Source: Doryteuthis pealeii (Eukaryota > Mollusca > Cephalopoda > Myopsida > Loliginidae). Taken from it: a DNA stretch of 64,000 nt. The position numbers and the translations under genes are program-made. The stretch lies in the NCBI GenBank assembly GCA_023376005.1, contig CM042138.1, positions 96,962,824-97,026,823 on the forward strand. The letters run 5' to 3'. This document shows positions 21,641 to 34,148 of the stretch, in pieces (position 1 is the first letter of the stretch; every line of letters starts with the position of its first letter). Below the pieces are notes generated by a model. The model ran no database searches and was not told the origin of the DNA. It was given only the letters and a program-made list of their open reading frames with translations.

Positions 21641-22716
21641 AAATTAATAAAAAAAAGAAGGTGTACTGTTCTTTTTATTCATATTTCTCCCTAGTTTCCA
21701 CACCATTATTAATTTTTTTCAGCCTGTCGATTCTCTTGTTTCCTATTCAGTTAAAGTGTTTTCTGCTTAATATTTATTTAGGCTTGTGGGTCATTGTATT
21801 TTTTATGCTAACTCGCTTGGTGGTATTAATTAATTAATTATACTAAGGAGTCATACTTAAATGAAATAACGACAAACAGAAGAAAATTGCCACGAACCAG
21901 CACCAGCCACTTAGGAAGGTGAAAGATCATAGACAGTCTGTAAATATGTGTCAAGCGAAAATAAATATAACTAAAATAAAATTATTAAAAAAGAACAACA
22001 AAAACTTAAATGTCAATCCCAAAACAAACCAAACAATTTTTAAAATTTTGTAGATGGCATTGAATTATCTCCCTTGAAATACATTTTGTCAAAGCAAGTA
22101 TTTCGATTATCTCCCTTGTTTTGTTTACGTTTTTGTTTTTACTGAATTGTTAATAACTGCATGTTTGTGTTGACGTCAGCAACGAATTATTAATGAACTT
22201 ACATTGCATTTACTTACATTTACACCTACCTACACTTCCCCCAGATACACTGATTCAACAACAGCTAAATGCCCACTACAGATCTATTAATGGGTTTATG
22301 TTGGATGGGAACAAAAGAAAGAAAAAATCAAAAAAATCTACCCAATGATAAGTTTTACAAGCTCAGGTGAAGAGCCAGAAATTAAAATCATTTTTTATTT
22401 TTATTTTTTTAGATCCTCCTAATTTAGAAAATTTGGTAAGAAGAGAGGAACAGTTAAGTAAAAAAAGAAAAAAAGAAAGAAAAAAAGACAAATTCTAAAG
22501 GAATACTGATTGTATCTAAATTTTTAATGTGATACAAACCATCATTATTGAAAGTGGGAGAAAACATTGTAAGACATTTTGGAAATAAAAAGAAAAAAAT
22601 TATTCAATTTTTCTCGTATCATTGACCCATTCTGTTGGTGGGTCAGAAGAAGACTAGTTTATTTTCACACAATATAAACAATGTCACATAAAACAAAACA
22701 AAACAAAACAAAAAAC
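21641..22716. other. No gene recognised
   Basis: AT-rich sequence with two mollusc-type TTATCTCCCTTG words (22064 and 22107) and A-rich filler. Nothing with coding character was seen. Confidence 0.4.
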
Positions 22717-23311
22717 CCGCCCTGTCGGTGGGGCGTTAGAATGCACCGACTGCACCTCTGCAGAGGGGTAATACTCCCCCAATGGGGCCACCTGTTGGCA
22801 GTGGGTGGCGACCCGTGATGCTTAAGGATAGAGCCCAGGTGGATGAGCAGTTCATGACATGCAATACTCCACTTTGGCCCTATCTTGGGCTAGACGGGCG
22901 GTTGGAGAGGCCCCCTCTGATCAATCGGCTGGTCACGTCAAGCCCTAGCACCTATATGATTTTCCCAACCCTATTGCCCTTATGGCAAGCCCCAACCCCT
23001 TTTATCATATGGGTGCTAGAAGGCGGTGGTTGCGGGTCTACATGTCCTGGGAATGACGTTAAATTCTATCTGATGGTGAGGTTCCAGTTTTGGAGGTTTG
23101 GGGAATGTGGGGCACCCATTCATCACCATTGCTCCCTGGTCCACTCTGACCCGGAGTGGTAGTACCTGTTAGGGTCCAATCTATGGGTTAAATAGAAAAA
23201 TGTATTTATAAAAAATTGTATTATCCATTAAGAATTGATTTATTTCAAAACTTTATCGGCATTAAATGACCCACTGAGGTTGATATGCCGTAAAACAAAA
23301 CAAACCAAACC
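22717..23311 (+). mobile_element. Family C SINE-like element, full length (595 bp)
   Basis: Starts CCGCCCTGTCGGTGGGGCG and ends TTGATATGCCGTAAAACAAA plus an AAACC-rich tail. AAAACAAAAAAC is present on both sides (22705-22716 and 23312-23323) and is compatible with a target duplication. No open frame of family-wide conservation and no clear tRNA boxes, so it is a non-autonomous retroelement of unknown head type. Its tail (GTTGATATGCC...) is shared with other SINEs here. Confidence 0.8.
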
Positions 23312-23576
23312 AAAACAAAAAACATAATGTGGTTGTTGTAGTAATGTGTGGAGGATGATCACCAATTAGGACTGAACCTATTCTAGTAGTGATCAACTCA
23401 ATTGTTTTAATTTTTTTATTACATAGTTTGAAAGTTGATTATAAGTTTACTTATATGTATTAAAAATTTCTATTTTGATAAATAATTTGAGTGGGTGAGC
23501 AAACATTTTGGTGAAATTAACTTTTTGGAAATTTTTTTGTCAGTGTATATCGTTGATATCTTAGAATACAACATAG

Positions 23577-23760
23577 AGGACCCCCCCCCCAAAAAAAAAG
23601 GGGGGTGTCCTGATAAGTAACTAAGCTGTATCTGATGAAGCTCTAGTTTTGGAGATCTGGAGTAAAGTATACCCCTTCATTGCCATTACTCCCAGGCCAA
23701 CTCTGCCCTGGAGTATTAGTACTTGTTAGGGTCCATCTCCAGGTCAAATAGATCTGTTTG
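23577..23760 (+). mobile_element. Family C fragment next to a C/A/G hairpin
   Basis: A small perfect hairpin, C-run, A-run, G-run with AGGAC and GTCCT at its ends (23577-23612), precedes a partial family C copy (GAAGCTCTAGTTTTGGAGAT, then GTTAGGGTCCATCTCCAGG). Confidence 0.5.
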
Positions 23761-24295
23761 AAAATCATTCATATTTGTTAGAAATATTTGCTACCATATA
23801 ACTGTAAATTAATTGTATAAAAAATAGTTATCTTAAATTATAATTGAACAGTCTCATTTTTAACCAGAGGGTGGTGCAAGGTAATAATGGACGGAAGATT
23901 TAGGAACAAGTGTATTAATATATTGTAAATGATTATGCTCAGAACGTTACAGCCTTCAAGATGTATCATATGTAGGGTGGCCAGACATCTGTCTGTGCCG
24001 GACTGTATGGCATTCGAGTCAATCATCCTTCATTCTGCACCAACTTAAGCCATATCTGTTTTGATCTTCACATAGTGTAACAGGACCCTATTTTGTCACC
24101 GTGGTAACACGCTTTCTCCCACCACTCAAGGACTGCACATGGAATAGTCCACTACACATAGTAAAGGGGTGTTTAAATGGAAGATTTCACTTCAATCAGA
24201 GCAGGCCCTTTTCTCTCTATTCTTGCACACAGGCTGAGCCTCTACTGAGAGCATATGATTTTAAGGATTGTATTTTTATTTAGCTCCTGACAAAA

Positions 24296-24790
24296 AAAAA
24301 AAAGCAAGACCAAGTTTAACCATGAATGGATCAAAGAATTTCGACTTATATCTAACTGATTAGTGGTTTCAGTGATGAGCACAATATCATCTACGAATCG
24401 GAGATGAGTCAATACCATTGATGTTGATTTCACTCCTAGAGTTACCACAGAAAAGGAAGAACAGAGACTATTTTCAACACAAAAGGCTATGGGAAAGATC
24501 CATGCTGGGAATATCATTGAGTGAACACATCCAAAGTGAGGTAATTTGGGAGCGTAGCAGAGTGAAAGATGTGATCATGAAGTACCAAAAAAAGAAATTC
24601 GGCTCGTTAACAAACAACAGATAGACCCCTGCAGTTGTTGAGTGGTATCTGAGAGACTAACAAATGGAATGCATTGTGGCCAGTGACGTGGAAAATATCA
24701 GACAACCTGGCCAATCAGGGAGTTTTATTATCTCTGCTTAACATGAGTTAAAGATTATGAAGTTTCCATAATTGATTCTTCACTGTGTAT
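24296..24790 (+). mobile_element. LINE relic with inverted 5' part
   Basis: On the - strand, 24296-24425 reads STSMVLTHLRFVDDIVLITE, the FADD-type catalytic motif of LINE reverse transcriptase (with V for A). From about 24440 the + strand reads VIMKYQKKKFGSLTNNR then VEWYLRD, matching the post-RT block (RRWAGH...WxxRVLEWxPRD) of the same class. The two parts face opposite ways, as in twin-primed LINE insertions. Heavily decayed. Confidence 0.6.
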
Positions 24791-24948
24791 TTTCCTTTGT
24801 CTGCAGCAACACGTGAACGGCTCCTTCTGTCCAAAATGCATTTGTTGTCCTTGTGTAACGAGATAATGAAGGTCCTGAGTTTTGTGAACTACTATATTAG
24901 AAAAGAGAGGAAAAAGAAATAAGAGATAGTAAAGGTTTTAAAAAATAG

Positions 24949-25434
24949 TGTTGAGCACAAAACCGTTGTCGTGATTTTGACCAGGGCGTGACCCCCCCCG
25001 AATGGAGAATTGAATGTCAACCGGAAGTTTTGGGTGTTGACCGGAACCGGAAGTCATGTGGTGATGTGGAACGATGAAGAAAAGTACCAGCCTCTTTTTG
25101 CTTTGAGAGTCATAGGGTAAGGACCTTGGGACCCTAGTATGGGGTCACAGTAATTTAACAGTGTCCTCTCTCTCTTTCTCTCTGCCTTTCCTCTTCTCTG
25201 ATATAGCCCACGAGACGCATGAGATGAGCCCTGGAAATAAAAGCTAAGCAGCTGGTGAAGATATATTTCTCGCGTTGTACTTTTTTATCGACAAGATGAC
25301 CACCACGTGCAGAACACCTTGTTAGTGTCGTGAATTGGGAGGCACGTTGACAAGACCCGCTATACAATATATACCGCCACCGCCACGTTACGTATATCGC
25401 TTTGGGTACTGTGACCATATACTGCTACGTTACA
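24949..25434 (+). mobile_element. Possible solo LTR
   Basis: Begins TGTTGAGCAC and ends TACGTTACA, with an AATAAAAGC signal at about 25236, as in the R region of an LTR. CpG-bearing, less AT-rich than its surroundings. It ends exactly where the RPL26 pseudogene homology stops. No convincing flanking duplication, so limits and class are tentative. Confidence 0.35.
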
Positions 25435-25440
25435 CCTTGT

Positions 25441-25800
25441 CCAATTTTAATTTTAATTTTCAATAACCACATTGGATGGGTGGATGCCACCATGAATTGA
25501 GGCACTATTAGCCTTTTCTCTCTAGATTCTTTCAATGCAGATACCAAATTTCTTTTCTTTAACACTGGACAACTTTACCAACCTGTTGGCCTTTATAATG
25601 CCCATGAACAACCTGAATTTCATCATCTTTTCTATTAGGCATATTGCAGACATTGTATTTTTGTCACAATTCTTTGGACAATGGAGATGTCATAAGTTTC
25701 CTTCTGATGTGAAAAGAGGCATTGGAATTCCTCTTTTGATTCTTCCTTTGGGAAGAGAAAACCAACTTGTTCAGCTTCATTCAAGCTGGAATTTAGACTA
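25441..25800 (-). pseudogene. RPL26: Processed pseudogene of ribosomal protein L26
   Basis: Read on the - strand from about 25800: [66 protein letters not shown]. This is the order of uL24/RPL26 blocks ([51 protein letters not shown]). Several stops and at least one frameshift interrupt it, and no introns separate the blocks, so it is a retrocopy. The C-terminal ~40 residues are missing; homology ends after the LDK-coding TTGGACAAGG, at the junction with the possible LTR. Confidence 0.85.
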
Positions 25801-26104
25801 AAGTTCCAACACTAAAGCCAGTTGTATTTTTGTATTTTCCCTCCCCACCCAACAATTAGCCATTACTGACATAGCAGTCACCGGTGACTATGCTACATCT
25901 TTAAGGCAGTCTGATACTTTTAATGTGTTCTGACAACTTCTTTGATAGCACTGGTACAAAACTGTGCTTTTTTAATGGCATATGGACCTTTGTGGGTTAT
26001 TTAATGCCAAAGCTATCCTTCTAGAACAGTAGTGGTACTATTTAACCCATAGTTTGGGGGATGAGGAGGTTCACACCTTATGCAAGGGTATTAATTTAAA
26101 TGTA

Positions 26105-26437
26105 TCTACCAAACCCTCTGCACCAGTAGGATGCAACATAAGATCAATTTCTTAAGTGAAGTTTAACAGGTTTGAATTCAGAGTTTTCCTTCTTCTAGAC
26201 TGGTTGTCATACCAGTGTTAAAGAACCCAGTCTGCCCTACTATTAGCTGAAGGGAGAATAGTTCAATTCATACCTTTCTCAAGAGTATTAGTACTATGTG
26301 AAATGCAAACAGCCTCATCCAGAATTTGAACTCAGGTTGCTGAGTCCATTTCCTACAAAGATGATAACCATTACACCATGCAGGTTTGAATTCAGAGTTT
26401 TCCTTCTCCTAGACTGGTTGCCATACCAAGGTTACAG
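26105..26437 (-). mobile_element. tRNA-derived SINE, family A, plus duplicated fragment
   Basis: A complete reverse copy to about 26378 (ACCAAACCCTCTGCACCAG ... CCATTACACCATGC), directly followed by a 55-base repeat of its own mid-section (GTTTGAATTCAGAGTTTTCC). Confidence 0.7.
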
Positions 26438-26522
26438 AGATTTTTATTAAATAACTCAATGAGGGCTGTCAACCTACCTGTCTATTAAGTATTTCTCTAC
26501 ATTCATCTTGTGTTTTAAAGAC

Positions 26523-27031
26523 CTTGTACAGTAGGGTAGGTCGATTTTGGAATGGTAATGTCTCCTATCTGGTGAAAGCTGCAGATTAATGTAAGAAATT
26601 ACCACACAAAATATATTTCTTCAAAATTTTACCTTCATTTGAAGAAATAGATTTCAATCTTTTTAAATGTCATCACATTTACAGCTTAATTATCAGGTAA
26701 AAGGCAGCATATTGGAGGTGTCAGTGGTGATGGTCATATTTTAAATTTAAATTCTAGTTATATTTTATTCATTTCATTCAAAATGACAATCTTTTCTGTT
26801 TTAGATATTAAAATTGCTAAATTTTCTAACCAATTTCTAGGCTAAATGTTGGAAAAGGAGAAATTTTGATGAATTGTACTAGATGATCTTTGATGCTATT
26901 TCCTCAAACAATGGTGCAAGTAAGAGATCTAATTTTTTTTGTCTCAGTATTCATTATACCAACACAAAACTTCTGCTATTTGAGAGAATTTGATATTCTA
27001 AAAAAAGTTAAAAATCGACCTACTCTATTGT
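26523..27031. mobile_element. MITE-like element with ~24-bp TIRs
   Basis: TGTACAGTAGGGTAGGTCGA (26523) is mirrored at the right end by TCGACCTACTCTATTGTACA, two mismatches over about 24 bases. The interior is AT-rich and noncoding. TA within the ends could be the target duplication. Confidence 0.5.
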
Positions 27032-27119
27032 ACAGTATCATTTTGCTTAGTACCTCATTTTTAGAGATGTATTTTGAGCACTTACTAAGGTATTACTGTA
27101 TATTGTAATTATTTATTTA

Positions 27120-27660
27120 TAAGATACACTATTTTCCAGATTTTTTAGTCCAAAAGTTAAGGGTGCATATTATATATATATATTTTTGGAAAATACATCT
27201 TTAAGATGCGCTGGGATGCATCATCAGTAATGTTTTTCCTGTGATCATTACCAGTTTCGGGTCTTTCAACATTATACTGGTTCGCACAGGTGACCCAGTC
27301 ATCCCAGCAATATCCTGCTACTGCATTGTGTGGCTTCACTTTTTGTATATGGCATTTTGTGTCAGTGTTCTTTTATGAGAGATTATATATATATATACTC
27401 TAAATATTCTGATAAATTTTGTGTTTTAAGACATAATGTAAACTATATGAATTCTGATTTTTAGTCAGTACAAATCAATAAAAATATAAATAAATACTAA
27501 ATTTAGGAGGTACAATTTTAAAAAGTCAATGTGTATTTCCTTGAATTTTGTAGTCCCTTTGGACTACAAAATTCAAGCAATTTAGGAGTGCATTTTAGTG
27601 AGTGTGTGTTATCTCTAATAATAAATGTTAATGTCAGTCACATTTTCTTAACTTTACATT
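27120..27660. other. Unclassified sequence with a 17-bp hairpin
   Basis: Contains CTTGAATTTTGTAGTCC facing GGACTACAAAATTCAAG at about 27540-27577, a perfect hairpin with a 4-base loop, and a related TTTTAGTCCAAAAGTTAAGG at 27143. A short - strand frame (27157-27339) is not recognised. Probably an old DNA transposon. Confidence 0.35.
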
Positions 27661-27877
27661 TTGGAATCAGGCTGACTGCATGAGCAAATTAAAAAAAAAA
27701 AAAACATTCTAGCTGAATCCGGACCCACAATCCTGAAATTTTTGATTCCCAAGTGATGGTTTTTGGCGATTTTTTTTATGCGACAAATTTTTTTGTTTGA
27801 TAACAAGTCTCTGCATATTATCAGCATTGGAAGCTCTTTTAGCTGCCATTTGATTTGGGTTTGGAATGAAAACAAGC

Positions 27878-28428
27878 TACGAGGTTGAGTCAAAAAGTAA
27901 TGCCATTTTCTTTATTTCATGTGATTTTTTTTTTTTATAAAACTAAGGCCTACATTGGGACTCTAATAAGAATTAGAGCAAGAATCTCACAATTAAGACC
28001 CAATTTAACAATTGACAATGTCCTCCTTCTGCATGACAATGTTCAACCACACACAAGCATCAGGACAAAGGAGAAAATTGCCTCATTTGGGTGGACAACT
28101 TTACCGCATCCTCCATACTTACCAGATTTAGCACCTTCAGACTATTCTCTCTTCAGCCCCATAAAAGACGGTTTGAGGGGGCAAACATTATTCCAGTGAC
28201 GATAAAGTGAAATCTGTAGTGAAGAAGTGGTTCAAAGAACAGCCAACAGAATTTTACGGGGTGGGGATACATGGTTTCATTTGAAGGTGAAAAATTGCTA
28301 TTGAGAGAAACGGTGACTATGTGGAGAAGTAGGGATGTGATTCACAGAGGACCAGCCTCCTTTTGATGTATGATACATGTTCCTGTGTTGGTAATTATAA
28401 TGGCATTACTTTCTGACTCACCCTTGTA
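27878..28428 (+). mobile_element. Deleted mariner transposon (M3)
   Basis: TIRs: GAGGTTGAGTCAAAAAGTAA on the left and the inverse of CATTACTTTCTGACTCACCC on the right, with TA at both edges. The + strand encodes the transposase C-terminal half: LLLHDNVQPHTSIRTKEKIA then WTTLPHPPYLPDLAPSDYSL, with the second and third catalytic Asp of the mariner D34D triad visible. The N-terminus and first Asp are deleted, so it is ~550 bp instead of ~1.3 kb and not autonomous. Confidence 0.9.
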
Positions 28429-29270
28429 TTCCTACTGACCTTAAATGGGGAAAAACAAAAAATGTTGTTTATCATGCAGCTTTGCAATAAGTTCCAAATA
28501 GACAAATTATATCATTGTTTTGATGAAAATTTTTGTTTGAAAAATATTGTTCAAGTTCATCGACTGCAATAAAGATCAATTTTAAGAAGAACACAGTTTT
28601 TTTTTTTTTTTTTTTTTTTCCACAAAGATATTTATTCAAAAAGTTTTACCACAATTCACCGAAAAAAAAAAAAAATGTTTGCTTTCACACCATTATTTCC
28701 AAGGTAATCATTTAAAGCAACACTTGACAGATCTCGTTTCCTCTCTTTCTCTATCACACTCGCTCATTTTTCTACCCTTTCTCTCTCTAACAGCCACTTT
28801 TATAGTATATAATAGATAGGTAGCTTTGTCCATAAGGTAGCAATGGTGATATCGACAGATTTAATCATGATAGTGACAATTTATACGACAGTGATCAATG
28901 AAGAAGCTGAAAGGCGAATGCAGCAATGATTATTATTATTATTATGACGATGACAGCAAAAAATGATGAAGAGGACAGTCGCTGACGAATGGAGATTAAA
29001 ATATTGGGTGTGGTTGATTGGCAGCAGCCATGGTCTAAACAGGGGCAGTTGGAATACAGGGAAGTAAAGTGACAAAAAAAAAGAAAAAAAAAAAAAAAAA
29101 AAAAAAAGTTGGACTATGAAGGTTTCAGCATGTTTGCAGCTTAGAAAAATTTTTTTTTTTAGACAAAGTTTACTGACCAAGGATTGTCTATCTATTTAGC
29201 AATTGAAAATATAAATATATAGTGACATATGTACCTATGCATGTACTTATCAGTTAAACTCTCCCTCGTG
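28429..29270. other. No gene recognised
   Basis: AT-rich with poly-T (28598-28619) and poly-A tracts (28661, 29079-29107). An open - strand frame at 28881-29180 arises from homopolymers and is not called. Confidence 0.5.
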
Positions 29271-29385
29271 TTTGTTGGTGTGCTAATGGCCCAGTGGTTA
29301 GGAACTCTGAAAAATCGGTCGGGTTTTGATCCTGGCTGGAGGTAGCCTGCTAAGTCTAGCCACACTGAGGAGACATGATATGTAG
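29271..29385 (+). mobile_element. tRNA-derived SINE head, different subfamily
   Basis: GCTAATGGCCCAGTGGTTAG resembles an A box and GGTCGGGTTTTGATCCTGGC a B box, at tRNA-like spacing. It is unlike the family A and B heads. A (TA)n array follows at 29400-29478. Confidence 0.5.
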
Positions 29386-29415
29386 AAACATGGTAACTAA
29401 TATATATATGCATGC

Positions 29416-29460
<45 letters not shown>

Positions 29461-29699
29461 TGTATGTGTGTATATATAGGCCTGCTTAGGAAGATAATTA
29501 GAATAATATAAAATAATATTTGGGTAGACAGATGCACAAAAATGTGGTACTCGGGTGGGGGATATTAACCCCCCCCCACCGCCACACTCACAAGGTAAAG
29601 AGGAGCTTCCCAAAACAAAAACTAAGGATGGGAGAAAGTAGTAATGGATCTGCGAGACTAGCTTGATAACGATTACACCATGCCTTAAACACAAAATAT

Positions 29700-30335
29700 G
29701 AGTATAGTTACTATTTACTCAGTTTAGCCTAGTTTGACACAAGGCCAAACAGAATATAGGGGGCTTAAGTTAAATAAGATAAGAGAGATGCAGTAATATT
29801 TGCCCAGCCTCTCCACTCTGCTATTTGACAAAAGGTTTTAAGTAGAGTACAACTGGCTTGAATTTAAAGTTTTCTTTCTCCTAAACAGTTAAAAAGCCCA
29901 GTCTGCCCTACTATTTACCAATAGATGAGATGGGATGGTGAAAGAAAATTTATTGATAAACAAAAGACAGGTATAGTAAATATTTACTCAGTTTAGCCTA
30001 GTTTGGTACAAGGCCAATGATAAGATGGGAGCTTGAGAGATAAGAGAGATGCAATGTATATTTGCCCAACCTCTCAAATCCGCTATGTAACACCAGGTCA
30101 TTTTTTAAAGCAGAGTACAATTGGTTTGAATTCAGAGTTTTCCTTCTCCTAGATTGGTTGCCTTACCTAGATTAAAGAGCCCTGTCTGCCCTACTATTTA
30201 CCCATAGTCAAGGTCTCCACACGAGTAGGATATGACACAAGGTCAATTTCTTATGTGGAGTTTAATAAATTTGAATTCGGTGTTTTCCTTCTCCTAGACT
30301 GGCTGCCTAAAGAGCCCAGTCTGCCTTACAAAGAA
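29700..30335 (-). repeat. Tandem duplication containing SINE family A fragments
   Basis: ATTTACTCAGTTTAGCCTAG begins two copies about 268 bases apart (about 29713 and 29981), each followed by GAGAGATGCA, CCCA(G/A)CCTCTC and a family A body piece. A third partial family A piece starts near 30206 (CTCCACACGAGTAGGATATG). Confidence 0.6.
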
Positions 30336-31622
30336 TAGTGAGAAATTCTGTGGGTATGATAACATGTGCATTTTAGAAATCAAAATATATCAATGATTTT
30401 CTTGATAGGTAATAAGCTAGGTAGACTTAACTACTTAATTCTCTCTCTTTCTCTCCTCTTTTCTTATCTTCACCACACCTAGAGAGATGCACTATTGCTG
30501 AACACTATCCTGCTCAATATTCAAATAAAAATAAATGAATAAAACTATCCTACCCAAGTGTAAATAAAGATAAATAAATAAAAACAGAGGGAAGCAGTGG
30601 TAGACAGTGGGCTAAAGAAAAGCAATGGGTGGGTAGACAAGGTGGGGAAAATGTAAAGTTGAGGGAGAGGATAACACCCAGAAAAGTAGAAATAAAGATA
30701 AAAAGAAAGATGGACCCAGGTAAATACTTTAGACACAGGTAACATACTTCAGATTAATATTGCTTAAATAATACAGTTAAATAAGTTAACCTGTTGAATT
30801 AATATAAGATTCACTTACAGTAAGGATATTGTACAATCTTATTCAATAACCATACCAAAAAAAAAATAAAAAAGCAAAAAAAAAAGATCATTACTTTAAG
30901 AGATTGTTAATACTAAAAGATTGAATAATTGCGGCCCATATATAAACTTTGTAACAAATATCACAAGTAAAATCAACAATGCAAAAAGACATTACTTAAT
31001 ACTAAACAACATGATTAATAAACAACAAATTATATAGTTGAATATACTGATACAATGTCTTTTGACTGATATTGTTAGTATATATAAGTGCATATGTATA
31101 ATCAATACACAAGCTAAACTAGTAGTAAGCCTACTTCTGGCCTATACCAACTAAGGGGGGGGGGAGTTATAAAAGATATTTACTTAGTTTGGCACAAAGC
31201 CAAATGAAAAAAAATACAGAAACAGGGGAAAAAATACTATGCTAATTTTTCAAGTGGAGAGAACCTGCCCTGCCTTGAAAATCAGCATTCCAAAAAAAGA
31301 AAAAAAAAAAAGATGCTTTTTTTTTTCACCTAGGCTCAAATGTTGGCGCCAGTTAGGTGAAATTATACATATTATAAGCTTAACTTAAGCAACAGGTTTG
31401 TTAGTGTGATGAACGAATAGATATACAATATACTGTATGACGAGAGGCAAGCAAAGGTCTGTTTGCTTTTCATTATCTAGCCTAGCTCACTCGATGGAAA
31501 CAAGTGACACCAAGTCTACAAGATTCCAATGTAGCATCTACATTGGAATCTTGTTGACTTGGTGCCACTTGGATTCCAGGGACACTTTAAAGGCATTCAT
31601 TTGATTGGCTGAAATTTTTTTT

Positions 31623-31653
<31 letters not shown>

Positions 31654-32660
31654 GAAAAAAAATTGGCTTTATTTTTGGTCAATTTATGGCGAGTAATGAT
31701 TTATTCAAAATATGAGATTGGGTCATGAAATGTTTGACCCCCTGAATGGAAATGCATTTGTTTGGATAAAAGAAATAAACCATGTTGGATAGACATACAC
31801 ATGTAGGTCATCCCCAATAAGTCATAGTTACAAATAAATGGGAGACTTAGATAGATATTAGTTTCTTCAGCATCCGCATTTGATTCAAAATGGGGCAAGA
31901 GATTATTTATTAGTGTGGGCGTTTGTTGCAAAAAAAAAAAATTGCCTCAGGACTTTAGCCAAGCTGCAGACATCAAGGAATGCAATCATCTATTTTAAAT
32001 AATAAGGAAATACTTTGCATATTCACAGACTGCAGAAATATAACAAGATTTCCTCCCAAACTCACATGGGGTTTAGCAAAAAAAAAAAAAAAAAAAAAAA
32101 AAGATTAAAAAGAAATTATTTGGTTCATCAGTCTCTGGTGCATACATAAGAGTGAATCCCTGATCCCACCCCTCGTAGTGTAATGGGCGGGGCAGCGGCA
32201 TCTGTAGGACTGGTTGCCTATACAAAAGCTATTTTAGGAGTTTCCTGGTCTGAAGGCCAAGGCACAGATTAAACATACAAACATGAATTGATTCAAGTTA
32301 GGGAAATGTCTGCAAAAAGTGACATCTTGCAATTACATTCATATGAAGAGTGTGTGGGTGCGGGGCAATGGAGAAACACAGCAAGAAGTGCAGAGAAGAG
32401 AACATGCAGACAATCATGTAGATGCATTGTTCAAAAGAGACACACATTCGTGTAGATCTGTTCTCCAAAAGAGACACACATTCGTGTAGATCCTTTCTCC
32501 AAAAGAGACATTCGTGTAGATCTGTTGCTTAAAGGAGATACACAGACAGAGGAAGATCTATTGTTTAGCCACACACATGAATTGTTAAAAAGGTCATATC
32601 AACCCACATTCGTCCCGTAAGATATATATGTAGACAAGACATTTAAAGACACATGCTAAC

Positions 32661-32691
<31 letters not shown>

Positions 32692-33074
32692 ACAAACAAA
32701 CAAAACAACTCAGAAACCTGTTTGAAGACGTAGGCTGCTTAGAAATGACAATAATGATGGGGGGCAAAGGGGGCATAAGCAAATAATTTCTTGCTTATTA
32801 TTATTATTATTATTATTTACATCAATCAAATTTATTTCCCTTAAATTGTTCTGTTTAGCTGTTTTAAGAAAAGGAAACTTGGGCCTGTATACAAAATTGA
32901 AACATCAATATAAAAAAAATGGACTTGCAGGCTGGAAAGATTTTACAAAGATTCTTTTCCACCAGTTTTCTTTTATCTTTATCACAATGTTTCAATCTCT
33001 GTATACTCTGGCCTTCTTCCTCAGCTGGTTTTTATATTTGGTAAATTTCCAAAAATCCTTTATTTGATTCACTG

Positions 33075-33122
<48 letters not shown>

Positions 33123-33270
33123 GCTTATATATAGCTTCATAGCTCGCAGCAAGGCTGGACTGCTATCACACTCAAGGAAACACAAAATGTCTTCTTGATA
33201 GCATGCACAACATGGGAGGAAACAAATCACTCACTGCTGACTCATCTGTCGTTCACGATAGGAGAGTCCA

Positions 33271-33320
<50 letters not shown>

Positions 33321-33837
33321 TTTTTGTTCATTGTGATAAAGACAAAGAAACAAAAAAAAAAACAACACAAGGAAATAATTAATGTATAATAATAATAATT
33401 AAAAAAAAAAGAAATTTGTCTTACAAATACAGACAAAATTTGCAGTTTGGTATTTTCTTGTTCTCTATTGTCAAAACTAAGATTAATGATAATGACGATT
33501 TTTTTCAATAATGATAATCTGATGATTCAGATGGGAAAAATGATGAAATTAAACTTGGCATGACAATATCGCATTAATAATTAAAAATAGTACCAGAAAA
33601 AAAAAAAAAGAAAAAAAGAAAAAAAAAAGACAAAAAAATGTTGATGAATGATAATTGAAATGTTATCTTTCCAACGGGTAAATCCAGAGGCTAAAAAAAA
33701 AAAAATTAAAAAATTTCAATTTAAGTACAAAGTTGTTTTTTTTTCTTCTATTTATTTATCAATATTTCTTCTGGTTTTTTTTTTTCTTCTTATATATCTC
33801 TAAAATATTTCTGATGTTGAAGTAAAATGATTTCTTC

Positions 33838-33877
<40 letters not shown>

Positions 33878-34095
33878 TTTTGAATTGTTTTAAAATAATT
33901 TTATGGGGTGGAATTTTCTTTTATTCAAACAAATTTAAAAAAATTTTTTTTCTTTTTCAAACTGTAATTTTGTTTGGCCAGGATGTGTAGGATTTATCTC
34001 TCTCTCTCTCCCTTTAAATATTAACATTGCTTGCATTGTAAGTTTATTTATATCCAAGCAGTTATCCCAGATGGATAGATTTTTTTCATTATATA

Positions 34096-34148
<53 letters not shown>

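Noticed and set aside
22782..23162. 126-residue ORF
   Set aside because: Runs through the family C element; other copies break the frame, so it is not conserved coding.
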